The notes below the pieces were generated by a model that worked only from the letters and a program-made list of their open reading frames with translations, made no database searches and was not told where the DNA came from. From an uncultured Saprospiraceae bacterium (GTDB lineage Bacteria > Bacteroidota > Bacteroidia > Chitinophagales > Saprospiraceae), in the NCBI GenBank assembly GCA_937894165.1, contig CALCSX010000314.1, forward strand, positions 1 through 20,240: a stretch of 20,240 nucleotides of DNA. The letters are read 5' to 3'. Position numbers and translations under genes: made by a program. Within the stretch, counting starts at the first letter, position 1, and every line of letters begins with the position of its first letter. This document shows, piece after piece, positions 6,442 to 14,926 of the stretch.

Positions 6442-8508
6442 ATGAAGTATTTTACACTTTTCTTCCTAAACTTTGTTTGTTTCTCCTCAACTATTTCTCA
6501 GATATGGACTCCGGTAAGTCCATATCCTAGTGGATTTGCCTATTATGATATTCATATGGATGCGTCCGGGGATGGTATTGCTGTCGGTGATAAGGGCATA
6601 ATTTCCCGGACAGGGGATTTTGGAGAAACTTTCACTAATATTTATACAGGTACTACTTCTCAATTTAATTCAATTCACAAATCACAGAGCGGCACCTATA
6701 TTATTGTAGGAAATGAAGGTACTATTTTACGGTCTGTGAATGATGGACTGGATTGGGATGAAATCACTTTTGCTGAAACACCTAACCTAAATGCAGTATA
6801 TTTTCTTAGCGACGACATTGGGATTATATTAGGAGAAAATGGCACCTTGCTCAGAACAGCAGATGATGGTAAGACCTGGCAAAGAATTAACCTCGACAAT
6901 CAAGGGAATCTAAATAAATTGACTTTTATCAATTCTACCACAGGATTTATTTGGAGTGATGTAGAAAGTAGAATTTATAAAACGACGGATGCAGGCTTAA
7001 ATTGGATAGAATTATACGTGGGAATGACAGTCAATGATGCTCATTTTATCAGCGAGAATACGGGAACTGTATATGGATCTACATCAAGTATTTTAAAGGG
7101 AAAATCACTAATTACAAATGATGGAGGAATAACATGGCAGGATTCCGGACAAGATATTTCAAGTTTTGAAGAAGTGAAATTTGTTGATAATCAAACTGGT
7201 TTTGCAAGAAATAGATTGGGAAGGATTTATCTTACCTCAGATGGGGGTGTTACTTGGGAGAAGAAGGAAGGTATGTATGGTCCATATTCAAAAATTAAAG
7301 CTATTAATTCTAATCTGGTCTATATTGTTGGGTTCTACATCCATCGCTCTTATGATTTAGGGGAGACGTTTGAGAATTTGTGTAGGAGTAATGTAGGTTC
7401 AAGTATAGAAGAAATAGCCTTTGGTCCAAATAATGATGTTTATGCGGTAGGAACGTGGGGGATTTACAAATCCGAAAATAATGGTTTGAATTTCAAAAAT
7501 ATACAAATTGATTCATTACAATACATGGAATATCGTAATGATATGCAAGATGTGATTTGTTATGAACCTAATAATGTAATGGCTATCGGATCGAATTCCA
7601 CATTTATTCAATCCTCAGATGGTGGTGAGACTTGGGAAAAGAAAATTCTTCCTGAAATAGGATATTATGTATCTATGAGTAAGATAGACAACACTATTTG
7701 GGTAGTTTCTGACAAGGGCGCATTAATGAGATCTACTGATTTAGGTGAAACATGGGACATAATACATACATTTGAAACTGATTTTTATACTTTTCCCCAG
7801 CATATAATATTTATAACTAGTACCGTGGGATTTATTGGTATGAGAGATGGGAAGGTAATGCGAACAGAGAACGGAGGGGTCGATTGGGAAATGATTGAAA
7901 TTGAAGGTCTAATAGTATCTAAATGTATATCCTTTATAGATGAAAAAGTAGGGTATATGAGTGGCTATGGTCTGTATAAAACAGTAGATGGTGGTGTAAA
8001 TTGGGAATTGATTAATACAGATTTGCACTATGGTTATAGTTTGTTTTTTAGAAATGAAAACATTGGCTATTATGCCGGAGAGGATGGTGGAATATTTAAA
8101 ACAGAAGATGGAGGTATAAGCTGGACACAAGAAATTTCCTTTACAAATCAATATTTGTTTACGATTAAATTTAATACTTCGGGAATAGGATTGTCAGCCG
8201 GAGTTCAGGGGACTATGGTCAGAATCGAGGAAGAGCCTTTGTCTGCAAATGTATTCAATCATTACGTGCCAACTACTGAAATGATCGTATTTCCTAATCC
8301 AACAACTCAAGAAATCAATTTGATCTCTGAAAACATCAATGACAAGTCAATTTTACACTTATACAATATCAATGGTCATTTGATAACAGTAAAGAGAGGC
8401 AATCAATCCGATAGTCCTATTGATGTGAGGAGTCTACCTGTTGGTACCTATTATCTGCTCCATACCAATGGTGAAGTTAGAGAGAAAGGAGTTTTCGTAA
8501 AACAATAA
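6442..8508 (+). CDS. Paralog 2: T9SS-exported double beta-propeller protein
   Basis: 688 residues. Signal peptide 1-19, mature Gln20 followed by Ile-Trp. Fourteen Asp-box-like units begin near residues 56, 97, 138, 180, 224, 264, 302, 343, 390, 430, 474, 513, 553 and 594. The Trp of the motif is Phe in units 1, 7 and 8 (GETF, GETF, GLNF), and unit 14 is RIEEE. The sorting domain (about 614-688) contains VFPNPTTQEIN, DVRSLPVGTYYLLH and a final KGVFVKQ. It is nearest to paralog 3 in its N-terminal third (TPVSPYPS after the signal peptide) and only 30 bp separate its stop from the paralog 3 ATG, so the two are probably co-transcribed. The sequence supports export and fold, not a biochemical role. 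Confidence 0.92.
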   Translation: MKYFTLFFLNFVCFSSTISQIWTPVSPYPSGFAYYDIHMDASGDGIAVGDKGIISRTGDFGETFTNIYTGTTSQFNSIHKSQSGTYIIVGNEGTILRSVNDGLDWDEITFAETPNLNAVYFLSDDIGIILGENGTLLRTADDGKTWQRINLDNQGNLNKLTFINSTTGFIWSDVESRIYKTTDAGLNWIELYVGMTVNDAHFISENTGTVYGSTSSILKGKSLITNDGGITWQDSGQDISSFEEVKFVDNQTGFARNRLGRIYLTSDGGVTWEKKEGMYGPYSKIKAINSNLVYIVGFYIHRSYDLGETFENLCRSNVGSSIEEIAFGPNNDVYAVGTWGIYKSENNGLNFKNIQIDSLQYMEYRNDMQDVICYEPNNVMAIGSNSTFIQSSDGGETWEKKILPEIGYYVSMSKIDNTIWVVSDKGALMRSTDLGETWDIIHTFETDFYTFPQHIIFITSTVGFIGMRDGKVMRTENGGVDWEMIEIEGLIVSKCISFIDEKVGYMSGYGLYKTVDGGVNWELINTDLHYGYSLFFRNENIGYYAGEDGGIFKTEDGGISWTQEISFTNQYLFTIKFNTSGIGLSAGVQGTMVRIEEEPLSANVFNHYVPTTEMIVFPNPTTQEINLISENINDKSILHLYNINGHLITVKRGNQSDSPIDVRSLPVGTYYLLHTNGEVREKGVFVKQ

Positions 8509-8538
8509 ATAAATTTTTTGATAATAAAATATGACACC

Positions 8539-10587
8539 ATGAAATACTTGTACCTATTATGTTTTATTTCTGTATTCTGCAATAGTTTGTTCGCACAGGA
8601 ATGGACTCCTGTGAGTCCTTATCCGAGTGAGTTTTTTTACTCCAAAATACATATGGATGATACAGGACAAGGTATTTTAGTTGGGTCAAATGGCATTATT
8701 ACTATAAGCGATGATTTTGGCGAAACCTTTCGCAATGTTCAATCCGGAACAAGTCAAGTATTGAAATATGCGGAAAAAATTGAAGAGAATGTCTATATAG
8801 CCGTCGGGGAGGCAGGAACAATAATTAGATCAACAGATGGTGGAGAAAGTTGGGAGGGAATTAGTGTGCCTTATACAGTAACATTGAATGAGGTGTATTT
8901 CGTAAATGCATTAGAGGGTTTCGTTATAGGGAACGAAGGAATGGTTTTACATTCAGTAAATGGTGGAATTACTTGGGATATAATCGATCTGGGAACCACA
9001 GTTAACTTGACCGGAATTAAGTTTATTGATGAAGTAACCGGATATATTTGGAGCGATGAACACTATGCTTTTTTTAACACAACGGATGGTGGGGAGACTT
9101 GGGAGGAAAGAATAACAGAATATACTCAGAGTATAGTAGGCTTAAACTTTTCTGACGCTCAGAATGGAAGGGTATTTTTATTCCAGGGGTCTTACAAAGG
9201 TCTGGTTTTAGAAACATCAGATGGAGGAATCACTTGGGATCAGGTTACCGATGATAGCCCGGGCTTCACTTCAATGGAGTTTTTAGATGAAAGCATTGGT
9301 TTTGGATATAATGTTTCACATGGATTGTTCAAAACTAGAAATGGTGGAAATACATGGGAAGAAATAGGCTACAGAGTGCATGATTTGAGCATAGTGGGGG
9401 ACAATATGGTGTTTACTTTAGGGGAATCCGGAATTTTAAGATCTGAGAATTTAGGAATTACATGGATTAGTCTGAGTTCAAAAGTCACTGAAACCGGTTT
9501 AAATAAAGTAAGGTTCGGTGAGGATTCGGATGTTTTTGTAGTAGGTAAAGGGCTGAGCATTTACAAGTCAGAAGATAACGGTCTAAGTTTCGAGGAATTA
9601 ACTATTAATTTCCACACCTCTCTCCCTTTAGTTGATATTATCGGCTTGAAAAACGACAGGGTAATTGCTATTGGCGGCGGAAGCAGAGTCTTCACATCAA
9701 TTAATGGCGGTAAAAATTGGGAAACTACAGTTTACGATATGGCTCATTTTGTTACTATGAATCGGATCCAAAATACCATAAGAATTTTAAGTTTAGATGG
9801 TGAAATATTGCAATCAGACGATTTAGGTTTAACGTGGGAAACGAAAAATTCCGGGCTTTCAAATTGCCAAAATATTTACTTTTTAAATCCTTCAATTGGG
9901 TTTATTCAATCCGGTTCCGGCTTTAAAAGAACTAATGATGGTGGTGAAACATGGGAAGGTATCCCAATAATAAGTACGCCGGGAAATAATTGTATCCAAT
10001 TTGTCAATGAAAATGTAGGGTATATTTTGGGTTTTAAATTATTTAAGACCGTAGATGGAGGATTAAATTGGAATTCAGTACCATCTAATCTTCCAATTTA
10101 TGCCAGCCCCAAAAGCATTCACTTCAGGAATGAGCTTGTGGGATATTGTGTCGGTTCTCAGGGCAGAATTTTTAAGACATTGGATGGTGGAGAGAATTGG
10201 GAACAACAAAATTCTTATACCAAAGATGATTTGAACTCTATAGTATTTAATGACGAAGGTATAGGCATGATAGTAGGAAGTAAAAACGGGGTAATTCTCA
10301 GAATTGAGGAAGGCGAACTTTCAACTAATTTGAACGAAGAATTCTACAACATCAGCCAAATCAAGATTTTTCCTAACCCTAGTAGCCATGAGATAAACAT
10401 TAGTTCAGAAAATGTGAGTGATAACTCAGTTTTCCGGATTTTTAATCTGAATGGTATTCAAGTTTCAGAAATGAAGGGGAAATTATCGGGGGCTAGTATA
10501 AATATTAGAAATCTGGCAGCGGGGACTTACTTTATTTTGCATTCCAATGAAGAGGTAATGGAAAAGGGAGTTTTTATAAAACAATAA
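8539..10587 (+). CDS. Paralog 3: T9SS-exported double beta-propeller protein
   Basis: 682 residues from the ATG at 8539. An in-frame TTG at 8518 would add seven residues before the signal peptide and is not favoured. Signal peptide 1-19 ends FAQ, giving mature Gln20. Asp-box-like units begin near 56, 97, 138, 180, 225, 265, 301, 343, 386, 425, 464, 503, 546 and 588, fourteen in all; units 1 and 8 carry Phe instead of Trp and unit 14 is RIEEG. The sorting domain (about 608-682) has IFPNPSSHEIN, LAAGTYFILH and a final KGVFIKQ. A Cys-Ile-Gln-Phe strand near residue 485 matches a conserved Cys seen in paralogs 1, 2, 4 and 6. The gene is followed by a 106-bp gap with a strong hairpin, so it may be the end of a transcript begun at paralog 2. 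Confidence 0.92.
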   Translation: MKYLYLLCFISVFCNSLFAQEWTPVSPYPSEFFYSKIHMDDTGQGILVGSNGIITISDDFGETFRNVQSGTSQVLKYAEKIEENVYIAVGEAGTIIRSTDGGESWEGISVPYTVTLNEVYFVNALEGFVIGNEGMVLHSVNGGITWDIIDLGTTVNLTGIKFIDEVTGYIWSDEHYAFFNTTDGGETWEERITEYTQSIVGLNFSDAQNGRVFLFQGSYKGLVLETSDGGITWDQVTDDSPGFTSMEFLDESIGFGYNVSHGLFKTRNGGNTWEEIGYRVHDLSIVGDNMVFTLGESGILRSENLGITWISLSSKVTETGLNKVRFGEDSDVFVVGKGLSIYKSEDNGLSFEELTINFHTSLPLVDIIGLKNDRVIAIGGGSRVFTSINGGKNWETTVYDMAHFVTMNRIQNTIRILSLDGEILQSDDLGLTWETKNSGLSNCQNIYFLNPSIGFIQSGSGFKRTNDGGETWEGIPIISTPGNNCIQFVNENVGYILGFKLFKTVDGGLNWNSVPSNLPIYASPKSIHFRNELVGYCVGSQGRIFKTLDGGENWEQQNSYTKDDLNSIVFNDEGIGMIVGSKNGVILRIEEGELSTNLNEEFYNISQIKIFPNPSSHEINISSENVSDNSVFRIFNLNGIQVSEMKGKLSGASINIRNLAAGTYFILHSNEEVMEKGVFIKQ

Positions 10588-10598
10588 ACTAATATCAT

Positions 10599-10625
10599 CC
10601 AATATTCCTCTTAGAGGCATGTTGG
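10599..10625 (+). other. Strong RNA hairpin in the gap between paralogs 3 and 4
   Basis: The 27-nt string starts CCAATATTCCTC and ends GAGGCATGTTGG. Eleven of twelve possible pairs form (one is G-T), with one T-C mismatch and a 3-nt TTA loop. It starts 12 bases after the paralog 3 stop codon. No T-run follows, so it is not a textbook intrinsic terminator. It may be a processing, mRNA-stabilising or attenuation site that splits the array into separate dosage units. Confidence 0.5.
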
Positions 10626-10693
10626 CAGATCTAGTAGGATACTAAATATTACAATTTAAAGAAGATCAATTTGGAACATCAAAATATATAAAT

Positions 10694-12760
10694 ATGAAAA
10701 CGTTAACATTTATTTTAGGCCTAATATTTGCCTTTACAGCTAATTCACAGGAGTGGGAGAATATTAATCCTGCCCCCGGTTCACTTTCTTATAATTCATT
10801 ACATATTGACGAAAATGGATTGGGAATATTTGTTGGATTTAATGGTTTAATTAGCAAAACTGAGGATTTTGGCGATACATTTCAAATGCTTTTTTCTGAA
10901 GTCTCTCATACTTTAAATTCTATAGACAGCCCTTTAGAAGGTGTTTATACCGCAGTAGGAGATAATGGAACTATTATAAGATCGATTAATGAAGGAGAAG
11001 ATTGGAATATAATTAATACTGCATTTATTGATAAGTTAAATGAGGTAAAGTACTTTGATGAGTCTGTTGGAGTAGTAGTAGGTGCAAACGGAACTGTTTT
11101 AAGAACGAGTGATGCCGGAATAACATGGAAAAAAATCGAATTAGGGCTGGTCAATAATATTACGAACTTATTAATTGTAAATGAATCTGTTGGCTTAATA
11201 TGGAGTAAACTTTCTCAGAGCTTTTTTAGGACAACAAATGGAGGGATAAATTGGACTCAGATTGATGTGAATTTAGGATGGAATTTAAATAGTCTTTACT
11301 TTTCTGATGCAAATAACGGAAGGATCTTTTTGCAGGAAAGTGTTATAAAAGGACAAATATACACAACTAATGATGGAGGTCAAAATTGGAGTAAATTGCC
11401 TCAAGAACCAAATAGGAATTTTGTCAGTACCTACTTTCTAAATGAGAATATAGGTCTCGGTACAACTGCAACAAATTATGTTTTCAGGACACAGGATGGA
11501 GGCCTAACTTGGGAATCAGAGGAGGCTTTAACGTTTCATGGCACAAAAATTAGGGGAAATAACAGTGTAATTTTTAATCTTAGGAATGGAGAAATTGTGA
11601 GATCTGAGGATTCCGGTATCACGGGGGAGTTTATTTCCACAAAAATAACAACAGAAGATTTAAGAAAAGTGATTTTTGATAAAAACAATAATATATATTT
11701 AGCCGGAGGATCTAGTTCGGAAGGGACTGTCTTAGTAAGTAAGGATGGGGGAATCAATTATTCAACTACTGATTTTGATTGGCCAAGAGTATTACATGAT
11801 ATAATTGAGTTGAAAGCACATACAATCATTACAATAGGAGAGGGCGCTAATATTATGAAATCAGATGATGGGGGTGAATCTTGGGAACCGCAATATTTGG
11901 GCCTCGGTTATCTGGCATCTATTGCCAATGTAGAAAGTTATGTATGGATTTTAACTTTTGATGGAATAGTTGTGAAATCTTACGATTCAGGGGAAAATTG
12001 GTCAGTAATCTATGAGAATCCCGAGGTTGAAACGAGAGTGCCTGACTATATTTATTTTTTGAATGAATTGGAAGGTTTTATTGCATATCGTGATTCAAGA
12101 GATTTGTCTTATACCTCAGATGGAGGTATTAGCTGGGAAAAATATCAATTGCCCTATTTTACCCCTAAGGAGTGTCTTCAATTTTTTGATGATAACACAG
12201 CCTATAGCGCAAGTGACAATTTTTATAAATCTGTTGATAAAGGAGCAACATGGGAAATTGTGAACTCAGATCTTCCTTTTTCAGCTACATCTATGCATTT
12301 TAGAAATAAAGATGTAGGATATATTTCGGATTTTAATCGAAAGATATGGAAGACGCAAGATGGAGGTCTTAGTTGGTTGAAACAAGATGCAAATTTTGCA
12401 GATTGGGTACTGGATATGACATTTAATGATGACGGTATTGGAATAGCTGTAGGAAGAAATGGTTTAATTTTACGCATCGAGGAAGGCAGCTTATCCAGCA
12501 GTCAAGTTCAACAAGTGATGGAATTACCTGATATGGGAATATTTCCCAATCCTGCCTCTCAGGAAATAAATATTGTCTCAGAAAATTTAAGTGATAAGTC
12601 AGTACTCCAAATTTTCAATATCAATGGCAATCTTATTTCGGAGATAAAAGGTAATCAATCAAATCATCCGATTGATGTGAGGGATCTTCCTGCGGGGACG
12701 TATTTTATTTTGCATTCGAATGCAGAGCTGAGGGAGAAGGGCGTATTTGTAAAGCAGTAG
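10694..12760 (+). CDS. Paralog 4 (type A): T9SS-exported double beta-propeller protein
   Basis: 688 residues. Signal peptide 1-18, mature Gln19 (NSQ-EW). Fourteen Asp-box-like units begin near 55, 96, 137, 179, 224, 265, 303, 348, 389, 428, 473, 512, 553 and 594. Unit 1 has Phe and unit 8 has Tyr at the Trp position. Unit 7 reads SEDSGITG: the Trp codon TGG appears as GGG at 11624-11626, consistent with a one-base change. The linker after unit 14 (SSSQVQQVMELPDMG) and the sorting domain (about 614-688, IFPNPASQEIN to KGVFVKQ) are almost the same as in paralog 6, although the bodies agree at only about half of positions by eye. The gene is 29 bp upstream of paralog 5 and likely shares its transcript. 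Confidence 0.92.
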   Translation: MKTLTFILGLIFAFTANSQEWENINPAPGSLSYNSLHIDENGLGIFVGFNGLISKTEDFGDTFQMLFSEVSHTLNSIDSPLEGVYTAVGDNGTIIRSINEGEDWNIINTAFIDKLNEVKYFDESVGVVVGANGTVLRTSDAGITWKKIELGLVNNITNLLIVNESVGLIWSKLSQSFFRTTNGGINWTQIDVNLGWNLNSLYFSDANNGRIFLQESVIKGQIYTTNDGGQNWSKLPQEPNRNFVSTYFLNENIGLGTTATNYVFRTQDGGLTWESEEALTFHGTKIRGNNSVIFNLRNGEIVRSEDSGITGEFISTKITTEDLRKVIFDKNNNIYLAGGSSSEGTVLVSKDGGINYSTTDFDWPRVLHDIIELKAHTIITIGEGANIMKSDDGGESWEPQYLGLGYLASIANVESYVWILTFDGIVVKSYDSGENWSVIYENPEVETRVPDYIYFLNELEGFIAYRDSRDLSYTSDGGISWEKYQLPYFTPKECLQFFDDNTAYSASDNFYKSVDKGATWEIVNSDLPFSATSMHFRNKDVGYISDFNRKIWKTQDGGLSWLKQDANFADWVLDMTFNDDGIGIAVGRNGLILRIEEGSLSSSQVQQVMELPDMGIFPNPASQEINIVSENLSDKSVLQIFNINGNLISEIKGNQSNHPIDVRDLPAGTYFILHSNAELREKGVFVKQ

Positions 12761-12789
12761 AATTCTTTTAAATAAATCAACCAAATATC

Positions 12790-14874
12790 ATGAGAACATC
12801 AATCATAGCTTTATTATTCATCTTCATTACTTCTTCTTTGTGGGCACAAAATTGGAAAAATATAAATCCCTTTCCATATCCGGTATCTGCTAAAGGTGTA
12901 TATATCCATGAGGATGGGACAGGAATTATAGCCGGTGGAGGAGGATATTTGTTTAAAACTGATGATTATGGTCTGAATGTAGATTATTTTAGAACCGGGG
13001 TTCACATCGATAAATTGTGGGGATTTAGTAAGGATAACATCATTGGTGTCAATTCTGCCGGGCAAGTTTTAAAAACAACAGATGGAGGGGAAAATTGGAC
13101 TTCCCGGTTTTTAGAATTTTTTGCGTATGACTCACCTGTTGAAATGGAATTTATTGACGAAAACAAGGGGTTCATTTTAGCCCAAATCAATATCAATTCT
13201 TCAAATCTTTATACCACATCTGATGGTGGTGAAACATGGGAGAAAACACATGTCTTTGTTGATGAAAATAGACCCTTACGTCTTATTAGAATGTTTCATA
13301 ATAATGATCTGTACATAACTTCTAATAAACATGGCAAAATATATAAATCAAAAAATGGAGGACAGTCATGGACTGAATTAGATTTTGACATAGATCTCTT
13401 GATAACAGGTATTCATTTTGATGATAATCTAAATGGGCACCTCTACACCTATAGAACTACGCTTAAAGCTTCAAAATATGTGACTAACAATGGTGGACAA
13501 TCTTGGGAGTTAGAAGACGATGAATTTCTATCCTTTGTACAGACAAAATTTTTTAGTGCCGAAAAAGGATTTGCTAGTACTCTTACGCGGAGTTTATATT
13601 TCACTGAAGATGGTGGAGAAAGTTGGCAGCGACTCGAAAACGCATCCGGATTGGCTAATGAAATCCATTTTTTAAATGAAGAAATTATAATTGTTGTGAA
13701 TGCCGGTCTAAAAACTTCGTTTGATTTTGGAGAGACATGGAATACTTTTAAACCAACCATTATCACAACCGAAGAACTTCAATCAATTTCATACTTGAAT
13801 GAAGATGAAGTTTATGTTGGGGGTTGGAATGGCACACTGCTAAAGTCTAATGATGGCGGAGAAAATTTTAAAGTAATTGAAACAGGATATAGTTCTATAT
13901 TTTACGATATTTTAGCGTTTGACAATAGTAAAATTATTATTACAGGGGATAGTGAATTAATTAGATCTGATGACAATGGTCAAACCTGGTACTCGCAGGA
14001 TATAGGACTTGCTTTTACTGCATCAATAGCTAAATTCGGTAACATTATTTGGATTGTTGGGGATAATAAAATACTTAAATCACTTGATAATGGACAATCC
14101 TGGGATTTAATTGAGATTCAGGAGGATTTGGGTACACCACTAAGAATGGAATTTGCTAATGACCAAAATGGCTTTATGTTCTCTAGAAATCCAAGCGGTG
14201 CTGCGACACTTAGATTCAGAACTTTTGATGGTGGATTAACTTGGGAGCGATGGAATGTAGATGACAGCCAAATTTATGAAGTTTATTTTATTAACTCAAC
14301 GCAAGGGTTTGCATTAGGTGAATCCTTTTTTAAGACTGTCGACTCAGGTGTCACTTGGACTAAGGTTACAGATGTTCCAAATTCTTACCACGGAGAAACC
14401 TTGTATTTTCTAAATGAGAATATTGGTTTTATTGCCGGTCACGATGGGGAAATTTATAAAACCACTAATGGGGGACTTGATTGGCATAAAGAAGAAACAT
14501 ATACTCTATTTCGAGATTATTTTAATAAAATTTTCTTTTCACCTGCAGGCAATGGACTTGCTGTAGGAAGGTATGGTACAATTCTTTATAATTCTAATGG
14601 GAATTTAATCAGTTCAAATGCAGAGAATTTGTATGAAATAGCAACTCTTCAAATTTTCCCCAATCCAACATCCCAAGAGATCAATTTAGTTTCCGAAAAT
14701 ATAAATGACAAATCAGTACTCCAAATTTTCAATATCAACGGTAATTTTATCTCGGAAATCAAGGGTAATCAATCAAATCATCCGATCGATGTGAGGAGCT
14801 TACCTGCAGGGACATATTTAATCTTGCATTCTAATGGTGAGCTGAGGGAGAAGGGGGTATTTGTGAAGCAGTAA
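12790..14874 (+). CDS. Paralog 5 (type B): T9SS-exported double beta-propeller protein
   Basis: 694 residues. Signal peptide 1-19 (ending LWAQ), mature Gln20-Asn-Trp. Asp-box-like units start near 56, 95, 142, 186, 231, 271, 309, 352, 392, 430, 477, 515, 557 and 600. Unit 1 has Val in the Trp position and unit 14 is NSNGNLI instead of the RIEEG seen in the other subtype. Sorting domain about 620-694 with IFPNPTSQEIN, LPAGTYLILH and KGVFVKQ. The sequence is closest to paralog 7 along its whole length (equal length, about four of five residues the same by eye), including identical stretches such as YKSKNGGQSWTELDFDID. The Cys strand of the type A copies reads IYEVYF here, so the conserved Cys is missing. 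Only 52 bp lead to paralog 6. Confidence 0.92.
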   Translation: MRTSIIALLFIFITSSLWAQNWKNINPFPYPVSAKGVYIHEDGTGIIAGGGGYLFKTDDYGLNVDYFRTGVHIDKLWGFSKDNIIGVNSAGQVLKTTDGGENWTSRFLEFFAYDSPVEMEFIDENKGFILAQININSSNLYTTSDGGETWEKTHVFVDENRPLRLIRMFHNNDLYITSNKHGKIYKSKNGGQSWTELDFDIDLLITGIHFDDNLNGHLYTYRTTLKASKYVTNNGGQSWELEDDEFLSFVQTKFFSAEKGFASTLTRSLYFTEDGGESWQRLENASGLANEIHFLNEEIIIVVNAGLKTSFDFGETWNTFKPTIITTEELQSISYLNEDEVYVGGWNGTLLKSNDGGENFKVIETGYSSIFYDILAFDNSKIIITGDSELIRSDDNGQTWYSQDIGLAFTASIAKFGNIIWIVGDNKILKSLDNGQSWDLIEIQEDLGTPLRMEFANDQNGFMFSRNPSGAATLRFRTFDGGLTWERWNVDDSQIYEVYFINSTQGFALGESFFKTVDSGVTWTKVTDVPNSYHGETLYFLNENIGFIAGHDGEIYKTTNGGLDWHKEETYTLFRDYFNKIFFSPAGNGLAVGRYGTILYNSNGNLISSNAENLYEIATLQIFPNPTSQEINLVSENINDKSVLQIFNINGNFISEIKGNQSNHPIDVRSLPAGTYLILHSNGELREKGVFVKQ

Positions 14875-14926
14875 TTGAAAATAAAGAAAGATTTAAATTC
14901 TATTTACATCAATTAATATTAATCTC

